Shown here piece by piece: positions 22,091-36,200 of a stretch of 64,000 nucleotides of DNA. Below the pieces are notes generated by a model. The model saw nothing but the letters and a program-made list of their open reading frames with translations, was not told the origin of the DNA and ran no database searches. Source of the stretch: Mnemiopsis leidyi (taxonomy: Eukaryota; Ctenophora; Tentaculata; Lobata; Bolinopsidae); NCBI GenBank assembly GCA_000226015.1, contig JH153952.1:38666-102665 (forward strand). The letters run 5' to 3'. A program made the translations under genes and the position numbers. The first letter of the stretch is position 1. Every line of letters begins with the position of its first letter.

Positions 22091-25000
22091 GAGACAGTCT
22101 TCTACAGGGAACAGGCATTTTAAGTCAGTCCTAAATTCAACCAAAAGCGTGTTCCTACGGAAAATTGTATAAAGTACCCTTACCATTTTAACAGGAATAT
22201 CAATAGATGGAGATGTTCGCAACTGCCCGCCGAGCCTATAGTTGAGTAGTTGCAGTACATGATATCGAGTACGAATTCCAATTGGCAACTTTTATTGAGA
22301 GAAAAGATGATGCAGGATGAACAGTCGGCTCAACCGTTTCAGAAACAGGGAGAGCACGTGACCAACGAACCAGGTCACGTTGCATAGCAACCAGATCATG
22401 TGACCCGAGTAACACGTGACACAGAGCCTTAATCTGGCTACTATTGGCCACAACTGAGCTGCCTTTTTCTACCTAAAAGAGAGGGAGAGAGGGAGATGCT
22501 ACCTGAATGGGGAGTTTTATGGCTCGGTAGTAGCCGGATCATGCGTATCAACGACATCGGCTTCTTCTTCATGTTTAATTCAAAATCGATTATTTACCAA
22601 ACACAATGGATGTTTTAGTTGATGATTTGAAAATAACCTAGCTACAATTTTGACTTCAACGCACAAAGATGTAGGTAGTAGGTCAACTCAAGCTCAACAA
22701 TAGAAGCATTACTCTCCTCATCATCGGCCACGACGTATATGCCATCATATATTTGGGGTGACTGACAATGGCATACAACGCTATAAGACGTCCAGAAAAA
22801 AGGGGCACGCCAAGTTTTTGTTGTTCCAAGTGTCCCAAAGTTTCACGTTTCCCCTGAGAAAAACAGAGGGAAGCGGTGAATGACATTAGTAGCTTCTGAC
22901 AAGCACGATAGCTCGGTCGGGGTGCGGAGCGACCTTCCCCGACTTCTCCAGTTCAATCGCTCGACAAGCATTGGGAATCCTCGCATTATCGTTTATATGC
23001 TATGCTCTGCTGCGTGCAGCTATTTGATTGGCAGGGCTGGGACAGGTGACCCGGGATGGACCAATGAGCATGCAGGACGGGGAAGGGCAGCCAATGGCGG
23101 AGGAGATGAGTTTATCCGGTAAATCTGCGAGTGATAAGTTGTTGACGGACATTCTAACACCTCGCCGGAAACTTGAAGAGTCCCCTTTTCAGGAGCATTG
23201 AGCATGAGCTTTCGAGTCCTACTTACCAAGATTTGAATTGTCGTGTATGTTTTCCATTAATATCACCGTCAAGGATATTACATTTTTCAGTTAAATATTT
23301 AACCAACAGTGCGGTCACACGTGAGAGGTCAGATAATGGAACTTGAGAAGTTGCGGCATGATCCTGCTGACGTCAGGTCACGTGATTGGAAATGTGGACA
23401 GTATCCATATTAGGGCATGTAGTCACGTGACCTGGATTTCCAAAACAGGACATTCCTTCGACGTCACGTGACATGGAAAGAACGAGCTCTGCAGATAGTT
23501 TTTTTCAATTTTGATTTGGATCAGAGCGTCACGACAGATAGAGGACTAAAGAATTGTGTCATTCTCTGTGTTCAATACGGTTTGATTCTATAGAACTTAC
23601 TAGCGAAATTGGACACGACGCCTTTCGTTGGTAATCGATTGAGAATATTCCAGGACTCATTTTCATTTTTTGCGTAACTATAGATATAACAAGAAAAACC
23701 CGGAAATTAAATTTCTGAAAATCAATGATACAGCGTATAAACACGCACATATTAAATAATAATCTGCACGTTAATTATCCAATTAATTAACGGTGCAATT
23801 TGGTCCACTACTCTTACGAGCTTTGAGTGAGACTTTAAGATAAAGTCATGGTCAGATGCTACCAGCGTTATCAGCCCTATAACAACATCGCTCAAGTGGC
23901 CCCATGCCTACTTTATAGCCCATAAAATAATTCAAATTTCAAATGTGTCAAATTTATTATTCATTTTCTAATCCTGAAGAGCTTCAAAATTTCAAATATC
24001 CCTCGTGGAATTTATCAGCAGCTCTACGAGAAACGTCATGTTTGTCAATGTTTTCTACAACCCGAACTGCAAACCTCTATCATTTTTTTCTGGAAAAAAT
24101 CAAGTTCATCTATGATAAATAAATCGATAAATAAAGTGTGTTAATATACAATGCCCGAGTATAACTTCTATTCGACAATGCGCTCATTCTACGATAAAAG
24201 TTAAATAAATAAATAATGACAATATTATTATAAAATTGAGACGTCAAAAACTAGCCTAAACTGTGCTTGAACAAAGAAAGAATGAAAAATGGGACAAAAC
24301 CCGAGAACAAGAAGTAAACCGATGATGGGAAGTCACACAAAACAATACCTAACAAGGTCAAGGAAAACAGTCTAACCAACGTGAAATCAACCTGTTGCAA
24401 CTCTACAAACAACAAAAAAGGTCATTACAATTCACAAGTAATATCATCTGGTCGAATACGTCAGAATTGGGGCTGAATTAGGTTTTCTCACTTACCGTGT
24501 CATGTCAAAACACAAAATTCCTATTTCCTAGTCAAACAAGGATCCAAGCACATCAATTAAGCAGTGTCCATTAATTAAGCCCAACAGCCAAAAATAACTC
24601 GTCCCATCCATGTGGACAAAGAGAAGAAAAAACAAGGAGAACAATGAATTGTCTCTAATCGAGACAACTTTGTTTAATTGTCTCTAATCGAGACAACCTT
24701 GTGTAAATAAGCAGCCCCAGGACCGGCCAAATCCCAAGACTCTGTCCACAGGATGGGATCACCAAATGCTCATTGAGCAAACAAAACCACCGTCAAGATG
24801 TGAATGTGCGGGCTACACGTGATACAGAAACCAGCTAACAAAATACAGTTCACGGTCCAGGCGGGACGTGCCGACAACATAGTGTTAACATAATGTGGTT
24901 GTTGAGCTAACATAGCATTAACATGGTTTGAAAACAATGTCAGCACAACAGTAACCCAGTGTTACGCTGTAATGTCGTCAAACTTGAAATAACGCGGTTT

Positions 25001-25192
25001 TAGCACGATTAAAATCACAATATAATAATTAACGTTGTATCTTACAACAAAGTGTCACACAAATTTTCATCAGTTCAAATGGCTGGCATTTTAGTCCGTT
25101 TCAACATGCCGTCATAGTACATTTCATAAAGTTCATAGAACGATCCGGTCGGTCAGTTTTCGGTTGCGAGATCTGCTGACTCCAACTCTTGT
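22091..25192. other. Intergenic sequence downstream of the CUT gene
   Basis: No gene is supported. CACGTG is frequent (near 22355, 22410, 23385, 23420, 23463), as are CCAAT boxes. GTTGCATAGCAAC near 22379 is X-box-like. TTGTCTC-TAATC-GAGACAA hairpins recur at about 24647 and 24677. A minus-strand AATAAA near 23950 could serve the CUT gene, but it is over 1.2 kb past the stop. Confidence 0.4.
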
Positions 25193-28100
25193 TCAGCTGT
25201 TAGGAGAGGACATTCTTATCCGCTTCATTGGATTCTCCAGATCGGTTTCTGGGGAAATATTGGTTCAAAATCGTGTTACTGACTACTTTCATTGAAATGA
25301 AATCTATAAATTATTACAAAAACGTTGCCCTCTATCAGGTCTTGAGTGTAAATTGTGAGATCAGAGTCAACTTGACAAGTACAAAAGCATACTGACCAGT
25401 ATTCGGTGAAGTCCAAGTTCGATCTCGTTTTACAGGTGCTAAATGTTTGTACATCTTCTCTAGATCTGAAAATATATAATGTCAGTTAAATTTCATTAGT
25501 AAATCCAAACTTTTAAACGTCTATGGATAAAACGAATTATTCCCTACTAGTAAGACTTTATTATCTAAACTTAAAGGTCTTGTAGATTAAAACTAGAAGA
25601 GTAAAGATGCAGGTGATAGCGATAGCGATAACATGACAAATAGAGTTATCTATCGGAAAACGGTGTGCTTGACAAGACGGTCTTCACGTGTTGATCACGT
25701 GATGCGTAAGTTCGTACATTTGGCATGCTGCCAGAGAAGTGCAGATCAATACTCAATACTTAACAGTTCGCAAAACGACCGGATTTTGTTTACTTTTGGC
25801 GTGCAGGAATTCCATTGTTACGAAAAAACGACAAGCTATGCGAGCAGTTCATCTTATCGAAACATATTTGCAATATTTTGATTATCAATCCCTGCTGATC
25901 ACGAATGGCGTGAAGCAGGATTAATGGAAAATTAATTGGACAGCTGCCAGCGTGCCGGACGCAAGTCATTCATGTCAATTAATCGGCATTTGTCCTCTGG
26001 AAATTTTAGAACGATCGTTAACACTATGCACGGGAATCCATTACGTATTCTAATACAGGTACCACGACTTTCTACAACAATTCTAACAATCGGCATTAAG
26101 TTTTAAAATCGATGTAAGGTCATGCACCAAAAATAATTTCTAAAGATAAGATATCTTCAATATTGCAATTAGGGCAAGTTTTATCGCCTCTGGGCACGCG
26201 AGTTTAAGTACCAATTAGAAAAAGAAATAGCCAAAATCAAGAAGCTGGTCATAATTTGCAACTTATGGTACGTCAGGCTAGGTAAAAGGGGCGAGTTTTA
26301 ATCTGTTAAGATTAAGAAAAAAAACAAAAACTCACGATTGCACAGCATGATGTTGTTCGAGCTGGTTTCCCGGACGTGCTGCAACATGATGTGGAACGCC
26401 TCATGACAGCACTCTTGTCGGGGGTACTTCTGCGAGCCAATACTCCGTGTTTGGTCCGTGTACAACGGGAAGGAGACTGATCCGCCTCCTTCTGATGTGT
26501 CCGACTACGGGGATTGGAGGTCAAATACATGGATAGTTTACACAGACTTAATACATATATAGTTTACACAGACTAAATACACAGATAGTTTACACCACAG
26601 ACTTAATACATATATAGTTTACACAGACTAAATACATGGATAGTTTACACAGACTAAATACATATATAGTTTACACAGACTAAATACACAGATAGTTTAC
26701 ACAGACTAAATACATAGATAGTTTACACAGACTAAATACATAGATAGTTTACACAGACTAAATACACAGATAGTTTACACAGAGTAAATACACAGATAGT
26801 TTACACAGACTAAATACATAGATAGTTGTTTACACAGACTAAATACATAGATAGTTTACACAGACTAAATACACAGATAGTTTACACAGACTAAATACAC
26901 AGATAGTTTACACAGACTAAATACATAGATAGTTTACACAGACTATATACATAGATAGTTTACACAGACTAAATACACAGATAGTTTACACAAACTGAAA
27001 CTACTTTATAGACTAAATTAATAGGGATTATAACGTTAACTAGCACGAATTATAACACGGAGTGCGCACTGTAGACTAAAACTAAAACATCTTAGAGATC
27101 TAGAAAGATAGATCTGAGTTCAAAGACCATGTCTCACCTTAGGAGACGATTCTCTGAGACAGGGAGTTTTGCTGGGGGAGGATGTCTCCATCGGGGAGCT
27201 GCCCTGTTCGCACTTCACAGATCCTGTAGTCGGTGATGTCGTCTCTCTTGCTCCTTCACCCACTTGGAATGCGGGGACACTGAAATGGACAAGGTCAGAA
27301 TACATGGCATACACTTCGCGCGATATCAATATGTAGCACGTTGCGCAATATGCTCGGCGCACACTCCCCCGAGGAGGATTTAAGTTTGTAGATCATGTAT
27401 ATAATGGCAACGAGGACAGCAGAATTTACAAATTTAATCTGTAATAATGCTGATGAGCGATGACTAAGTGGTTCATCAAAAAGTCAAATCATGACATAGA
27501 ACATTGGAGCTATAAGCCGGTTTATCAGCCCTCTTTGATCAGTTGACTAATATGATGCCTCGCTCTTTATAGTGAAAGCTTTGTTGGTTACGTGGGTAGA
27601 TATCGATGTGATAGTTTTCTAGTAACGACTACGGGCATTAATATTCGCCAATTCAGCTTGAACATCACTCAAATATTACATTCTATCTGTAAACGCATTA
27701 AGCTGCAGTCTGCACATTTAACTATCCATCACCGAACCTTCGAATAATTTACCAAAAGACATCTTTTTAGTGTACGTTTTCATCAAGAACGCACGACTCA
27801 CTTACCCCAACACACACAGGGACACAGACAGACGGACAAAAAACACACACACGCACACATCTGTACACTCGCAATAACTACGTTTATTGTCACGGTACAT
27901 GTCGCAGCCACCAAAGCTATATCCCAACTTTCGGCCAAGATTACATTTCACGCTCTAACGACGACTGCGAAGTTGTAAAAACCAACTTTTGCGGGATGAG
28001 AGAGGAGAGTTTTAACAAATCAGTAATAATGAGCACGGTAACACTATTAGATACCGCATTTTCACAGCTGATTGATTTATACTCATAATTTCCTTGCTTA

Positions 28101-30257
28101 AATTAATGCTGTTCTCATTACCCACAACAATCCAATAAGGAATTTTCCCAAGTAATGCAGAAAATACGTGAACTAAACAATACCCTGATTTTCTCTGTTT
28201 TCTTGTTTTCAGCAATCAAGTTAGACACTGTCCGAGATAAAGGCTGGGCAACCAATCAACAAACGAGAAAAAGACGGAAAACCCAATCAGGAACGAGTAT
28301 TTTATCACCTGATTAGTAACAAACACCTGATGATGGCCGGAAAATCAGAGTATTTTCTTTAATTTGATTTCTTTAATTCTTCTCTACACTTGATTAACGT
28401 ACTGTTAACAAGCTCTCCCCTTTTGTTAATCTCGTCAAATATAACAGAATTTTCAAGAATCAAGTTTAACAATCGAACGAAAGGGTCTAATTTAGTTATT
28501 TATTGTAAGGCCGGAGATCGCAGTTGGCGCATGATGAGCACTCCACGGATTTATTGTTGGGGCACGAGCCGCAGTACTGGAGGACAAAACGACTCGCGAC
28601 TTTGTGTAACGTGATGTGACGTCACGTGTTGTTTATCGAGAGTCAGAGCCAACTAACATGGTCACTAGTCAAGAGTTGTGGCAATGGAAGGAGAGGCGTG
28701 CTCTTATAATAAGATCCGGTGAAATCCAGAAATCAGGCCAAGTCACTAGCCATTAGCCTAGTTACTCGTCTTACGCGTGTGGCTGCCAAGGTACTTCTAG
28801 ATCCAGATGGCGACAGTATGGGATTAGGCCCTAATCATTAGGGTGGATACTGGATTGAAAACTAAGTGAGATATATTCTGGTTAGGATTGAGGGGTTTTG
28901 CTTCAAAAGATCAGGTTTTCCAAAATTATTGTGCAACCGAAGTGAGCTTTCTAGCGTCCTAAATTTAAAGATCTTGAACACTGAACAGAATACTGCAGGC
29001 TTTTAAGTTGAGTTAATTCAAGTTCAAAACATGTCTATTCTTGTTCACTCTTTTCATTTCACCAAAAATTTCATGAATAGCTCAGCAAAGATTTTAGATA
29101 AAGATTGTTTAACAAGTTCTGCACCATTGCGGAATTCTCCCTACTCCAATTCCCTAATCCACAAGAATAAGTTGACAATTGTGTCTAATAAATCAATTAT
29201 GGCGATACGTGAAGTACACGAGGCAGAGCCCCGTGGGGCTGCAGTAAAACCTAAATGTACCTAGTAACCCAATCAACCTCGGTGTATCACAAAGTTGAAC
29301 ACCCTCTCCCTACTCCTCGGTAATGCTAATGTATCTCCTCCAATTGATGCTAATTAAATTGCGGGTAAGATTAGTTGTGACATTTAATGTAACAACTGTG
29401 CGGGCCTTACTCTGATTCAGGTGCCAGACTCGGCTCTAAATATCCAGACCGTTTGTTAAACACAAGTGTGATCACCAATTCCAGTATCGATTATATTGGA
29501 GCCGTTCAATCTGTCAAAATGGAGTCGGCAATATTAAAAGCATCGAGCATCGAGTTTGTAAAGTTGAATACTGAAAATCGAGCTAAAAATTAGACAGGGC
29601 TGGATTATAGCGTTTGTGGAAATACAATTTAGATATTGTGAAAGTGTTACGAAACAATTCTCCGGAATCACGAATATCACTCAACATTTTGTCAAAAAGG
29701 AAAAATCTTCCACCACTTTATGGCTGTTAAGTACCTTGTAGATGAAGTAGCGAGAGTCTGGATTATCGTGGTGGGAGGACTACGGACTGCTGGAATACTG
29801 ACTCCACCGCTCAAACTGACTCCACTGCTCAAACTGACTCCACTGCTAAAAGTGACTCCACTGGTGAGAGGCAGGCTGGATGATATCAAAGGTAGGGTTG
29901 TCTTTACCTGGATAAGTGGGAGGTGTGAGCTATTTAGCTTTGTATTTAACAGGGTCAGGTACAGAATGTATATCGTACTATAAATTTTCACGATTTCTGC
30001 GGATCCCCATAGTAGAACATTTATCGCACGTGACTATCACGTGATAAGGATCCCGCCCTACCGAGCCCGTGCCACTGTCGGCACGTTCACTGAAGCTCCA
30101 CAAGCCAGTCTGCTGAGAGAGAGAGGGGGGCGGAGGAACAACTGAAAACTGAGACAAACTCACCGCTGATGTGTTGGGGAAGATGAACGGATTCGCAGCA
30201 CTACCGCTTCTACTGCCACTCGGTAGAGGTGACGTTCTCGAGAGTTTGGGGGATTTG
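25193..30257 (-). CDS. CUT gene exons 15-20: serine-rich tail and C terminus
   Basis: Exons 30257-30164, 29907-29735, 27279-27138, 26504-26336, 25465-25397 and 25248-25193. Exon 16 has an in-frame repeat of six-residue units (SSGVSL) from an 18-bp DNA repeat. Exon 17 contains VKCE, which fits a SUMO acceptor consensus. Exon 18 has a helical, cysteine-containing segment (CCHEAFHIMLQHVRETS), and exons 19-20 end with KRIRMSSPNS and TGA; KRIRM could be part of a nuclear signal. No homeodomain is found here, where CUX, ONECUT and SATB proteins would carry one. Confidence 0.82.
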
Positions 30258-33200
30258 CTGAAAAATCATGTCGTCAGGGGTTTAGGAGACCAAACCAGAT
30301 AATTTTAGTCTGGATTTTCAAGTCAGGCTCGACTTTGTACTTCGGGTTTCTGATTTTCCTACTTGAAAGAGTCAAGCTTATCGCTACAGTTTCAAAGTAG
30401 ACAGATCTCATGACAGATCTATAGTTGTAACAGGTGTGGTTGGAGCGTAACGCCGATAATCTGACGGCGCGTGTTTTAAACACGCTGCAGAGGAGAACAA
30501 TACCCGGCAGCTGTGTGAAACCGTTAAAACACAGACACAGCTGCCCGGCACATCCCGTTAAAAGCCTTATCTGATTCTCCCGTTCGTATCGGAAAGTGAC
30601 GATAACCACGATAGGGCGATGAGCCCTATTCTAAAGACCCCGCATTAATATTACAATAATTCCCGTAATCCGATTTGCGAGCTGTTACTATCGGAACAGC
30701 CAGCCATGCAGCAGATAAGGAGCTGGCACGTTAAAAAGTTCCCGCTAAATGCCCCCATTATCAATAACACTGTGGGTACGGGGGCCTTTCGTCACACTTC
30801 CATGCTTTTCGGGGCTGAATTTATCCTGCGACAATTTAAATCGCCCTTATCGGTCTTCGGAGGAGTAGTCTAAAGGAATTATAATGGTCCATTACCCACC
30901 ACTACTTGCCCATTGGTCAGCCTATTGGTCTGCCTATTGGATAGGGTATTGGCTCTTAATAAGCTCATTATCCCCATTAGCACTTTTAAAAATCCCTCAA
31001 TCTTTACAATTGCTTAATGATAAACCCTAGTGGGAGGAAACCAACAGTCCTAAATACCAAACCATCTTCTTTACGGATAATTATGTGAAAATTATGCTGA
31101 CTTTGTCGATCTCTAAAGATTACCAACTTTAATTATGCCCAATATCCGAGCACTCAAATTTTACCATACTCAGGACCTCAAAAAACGCGGGAGTTTAAAA
31201 CTTCAAGAAAGGAAGAAACCAAGTGCCAACCTTTCTTGACTGTCGAGGAAAAGAGCAAACTTCTCCTTGTCACTGATCCACTCCTTCAAGATATGACAGA
31301 TATTCCTCTGTTCGTGTGTTAGTTGTGTCCAGGTTCTTGGGGCGGAGTTGAACAAGTCTTGGAGAACTTCGGGCCGGACAGACAGAACGTTTGTAGCGAA
31401 CTTGTCCTGCAGGAGAAGAGAGGGTTAGGAAGGCAAGACTAGAGGTAGGGCGAACAAGGTAGACATTTCAAAACTAAATGTACGGTGTAAAAATTGGTGG
31501 GGGTTTAAACATAGAAAATACAGCATAACAAATCGCTTATTACGACAAATAAGAAAAGAGAAAGTGACGACTGACGAGGATCTAAAGAGAGTAGAGTGAA
31601 GAGTACCTGAGACAAGTTGTACTGTTTAAGAAACTTGTGAGTTTCAGAGATGATGTTCTGGATCTCGGTCATCTCCATGCTGGTAAAGAGAAGAGAGTCT
31701 GCGGGGGAGGGGAGTTAGAGAACGGCAGCTGATTGTTCTTTATCTTAATTTAACAAAAAGGGTAGAATTGGAACAGAAAAAACGCAGAAAAGATGCAGCA
31801 TAATCATACCGAATGGTTTGAAGGCGGATATGGAGGCCAGTTGTTCAGCAGGCTGTCTGTCCAGCCAGTGGTTAATAGTCAGGAACACTTCCTTTTGATG
31901 AGGGTTCAGTGTAATATAGGGTCGTGGGTGAAGCAGCAATTCGTTCAGGGTAACCTAGGAGAAATAGTTGTGTTAGGATAAATTATTGATGAGTATAAGC
32001 TGTTCAACAGACAGAACTTTGTGAGGTATGATGTAACATAGAAAGTACGGATTTCACTTTCCACTATTAAATAGTGGTTAGTGAAACTTGTTTAGGTTGG
32101 GATGTTCATCACATGTGCTCTGTTAACTTACCATGGTACCATTGTGTTTTCTAAGAAGAACACTATCGATAAAAGTGTGTAGAGAAATGTTTAGGAGTCT
32201 CAGTCTGTTCTTCAAAGCAGCTACGATCTTGATGGTGTCCAGTTCTTTGTTGGCGTCAAGAAGGAAGGACTTGGAACGACTCAATAAACCGTTCTGAAAT
32301 ATTTTGATCTAGAATACCTGTGTTAGGTATTTTGGTAATGAGACAAAAATGTAAACAAATAATTGTAATGGGTATCATAAAAATAGGAGCACAAACTTCT
32401 GTTTACCGTGAACAATTATTTCCATGACACTAAATCATTATGTTTATTGTCCATGTAACAAGTATATAATCTGTGTTATCTACCTGCAGTTCCTGACTAT
32501 GAAGAGCGGTGAGGGGGTGAAGGGGGTTCAGTCCTGTGACACGGCTCATCGGGCTCAGAGGGGGGAGTTGGGGGTGGAAGTCAGGCTTGAAGGAGTGGAG
32601 CGTGTCCATAGGAGAGGGGTACTTCACCATGGTCGGTAAACAAGAACTGTACGCTACTGAAACAGTGTTAGACTGTAAGTACTATAAGAATAAGTATTGT
32701 AATGTAAGTATTGTAAGTATTGATTCTGCAAATAGTGCAATTTATTAATATATATTATTTTGTTATTCAGGCATTATGATCTACATTGCATCTCCTATAA
32801 AATCTATACTTGTCCTTGTTAAACGAGAGCGAGCAACTCTTTGGCCTTTCTTCCAGTTTTTAGGCACACCTCCCTATAGCACGTGCCGCTAATGTAGCTA
32901 ACAAGATAAGGACTGGAGAGTGCTATATTGCTATAGTAGTGCTATATTGCTATAGTAGTGCTATATTCCTACTGCTAAGTGTATTGTGCATTTATATTGT
33001 TCTTCTAGTTTGTCATTTCTCCTCAGACAGTTACAAGTCGCAGCAATCAAATTTAGAGCCCTACCAGGACCATATACAATGAATATTAACGTTGTTAATG
33101 TAACAAATATGCGAATAATACACCTAATGATATGGGGTTTAGATTATCCTCAGTTAATCTGATTATCAGTGGGGGGTATTTGATGATTTCTCCGAAGGTG

Positions 33201-36200
33201 GAACAGTGCTTCGTCCCCCATATCAATCAATCACACCTACTGGTTTAGAGGAAGGTGGATCTGCAAGGGCATGGAAATTTGCCGTAATATAAACGGACTA
33301 GAAGTGAGGAATAGAAGTGAGGAATAGAAGTGAGGAAACACTAGAATGAGAGCCGGGAAGGGAAAATGTTTTTCTAGTTAGCTTATGGTGACCGCTGGTT
33401 TTGAGTACCCTGCAGACTAGTTTTGGTGATTTTTGCATAACGAGAAGTGCCGATAACATAAGCCGATTGTTGAGGTAATGACAACTTGATGAGTGAGGGC
33501 CAGAGTACAAAGACCGGGGAGAAGGTTCTATTTCCAGCGAATCGAGCACTATCAGTGCAAGATGAGTCCCTGGTGGGTCTCAATAGTCATGTAACTATTT
33601 TCTATCGTCCAGTCTCGGACAAATTCTGTAGAAAAATAACGCTGAGTATTTCCACTGAGGCAGAACTTACCGTCATTTTTAAAGAGAGAGTTAGAAGAGG
33701 GACAGTGCGAGAAGAAGTTGGTCACAGTGCAGTACTCCAGACCCAGGTCCTCCGCCAGTTTCTCTTTCACCATCTTGGGGGGAGCTCCCTTGTACAACTT
33801 GAACTCGTGCTCCAGCACTGGTATAGCCTGGGAGAGAAAGAGAGGTCAGGTTTTTCTACTGTACTCAATGTGAGCTAAAGATTTGGCAGGTAAATAAATC
33901 TGGGTTGTGACACTTCTGCCTAAGTGTTGGAGGAAAGTTTGGTCACGAAGAAGGTTGATTGTTGTAAAATTTGGATTGTTTCTTTTCAGCCCACAAGTAA
34001 GAGTTTGACCTGCCTGGAGTTAAAGCAGACCGGTTTTACCGGAGTAGGAGGACGGATGGAGAAGTTCCAAACTACTGCCACCCCAGACGGGGTTGACAAG
34101 AGTCAGTGGACACGGTGTTGGTGATAAAAGTAATACAAAGTATATCAGGGCATAATAGATTTAAACTATTAACGCACTGTCAGTCTGGCCCTAACGACTC
34201 CATCATGTGATCTGATCACGTGACCCTTCTTAGTTCAAACCAGACGCATTCCCGTATACGATAATGTACATAACCCGCTCCGCTGATTTCATTATCAGAA
34301 ATCCAGAAGTAGAACTGGGTTTGGAACTGGACGTACAGACTCGATGAGAGCATTTAGGCCGTTATCGCCGCTCACGTGGTTTTTTATCAAGTACCACGTG
34401 GTGTTTTATTTACCAATTTTCAATTTTCGCACACGGTTACAATAGGGGATGATATTGGTTCTGCTGTTTACAGACTGGACTGAGGTGGTGCTAATAGCAT
34501 GTCTACACAAATTCAGCAGATCTGATAACGATTACCCCATCAGCTCGAGCACCAAATATCAGTTGTAGGTCCTCCCTACTCGCGCCACACCACCTCGACT
34601 TGAACCTGTACCACACCAACATAAAGCTGAGCCACACCAACAGAAACTTGCGCCACACCAACATAAACCTGCACCACACCAACATAAACCTGTACCACAC
34701 CAACATAAACCTGTACCACACCAACATAAACCTGTACCACACCAACATAAAGCTGAGCCACACCAACAGAAACTTGCGCCACACCACTTTAAATTAACCA
34801 CACTCTGCGTCCAACACAATGACGTTTGTGATACCTTACACAGCACTTTTTACCATACAAAACACTGCACTCAGTCTACCTAAACGCTCTTTATCTCTTA
34901 GAAAAGTAAGAATTGGTGGATTAGGAATCCTGCAGATAACCTCCCTGTAGAGGATAGATTAGCATCAAAAGATAAATATTCATCAGGTTCCAGCAGTTCA
35001 GATTAAGGTTATCGTTCCAGTTCATGCCGTGGTCACACAGATTAGTCTATCCAAACCGCATCTATTATACACGAGGAACGGAGCGGCGGTTCGGGCGATA
35101 CCCTTATTTTTTACAAACGAAGTACACGTTGGTGGACGCCGTAGCGTGACATACGAGTTGTGTGGCGAATATTTCAAGTAATTCGATTATAAGGAACAGT
35201 GAAGTGGTCCTGTCCTGTTGAGAGCAAATCATTCTCACTCACTTGTCCAGGCTCACAACCAATAGTCCCCACCGTCGACCAATCACAGCGGAGTATTCTC
35301 CCCCTTAGCCAATCAGCAGGAAGATTGGAGGATCACGTGATCTAATGAGGAGTCTAGACCATGTTAACACATATTTGATATGAAAACACGGCGTTCAGAT
35401 ATGAAACCCGGGCCGTCTGGAAATGTTTCAGTACTGAAAACATCGCCCAAACAGCCGAATGACGTGCACATTAGAAAGAAAAGGTCATGGCTAGCTAGTA
35501 TGGAAATTTGGAGAGAAAGAGGACCTTCTCATACTAGGCTGAAGTAGACCTTTGACACATTGACATAAGAGGTAAGATGATGAACAGAGCATTTCCGAAC
35601 AATGAACTTATAGCGCATATAATTGTTATATTGCCGAACAAGGCATTTCCAGAACTTCTCTGTAGGCATTCCCCCCAACACCGAGTCGCAATTCTCCTGC
35701 CCAAACACTTCCAGAATGTACCAAGTGGCAAGTTCACTCACGTGTAAAAAATTTGGAGACAAGTGCTTTAGTTTCAATATCACCAATATTCGTAGTATCG
35801 TGAGAGTGAGAACTAGCCAGCTAGATACAGGGTGGTGAGGTAAAAGAGCTGCTAATTGTGGGGAGGACACGTACCGGGTGTTATTTACAAAGCAAGTACT
35901 GATTAGGTACAAGAAAAGTAGAGGGCGAGAGACTGGTCGTGCACAGACTTCACTGTTTGTGTAAGAGTCACGTGACTGCAAGTTGGGTGCTTGTACTGAT
36001 ATGGCCTGGGTTACATCACGTGTTATAGTGGAGGTGTCGGTCAGTAGGGCACGGTTAGGATACTTGTAGTTGAGTAGTGTTTATTGGGGAGATGAGTGGT
36101 TTATTGCATAGATGAGTGGTTTATTGGGAGACTTGGTGTTGGGTCTGGTGGGCTCAGAGAGAATGGAGGAGGAAGAAGGGTGTGAAGAGTTGAACCGTGT

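Noticed and set aside
34503-34846. Repetitive open frames in four frames
   Set aside because: Products of the 21-bp tandem repeat, which keeps any frame open.
35529-35981. 150-codon minus-strand frame in CUT intron 8, considered as an extra exon
   Set aside because: Exons 8 and 9 already join in phase through the homeodomain-like segment. The frame has only a weak donor and no similarity to CUT or homeodomain sequences.
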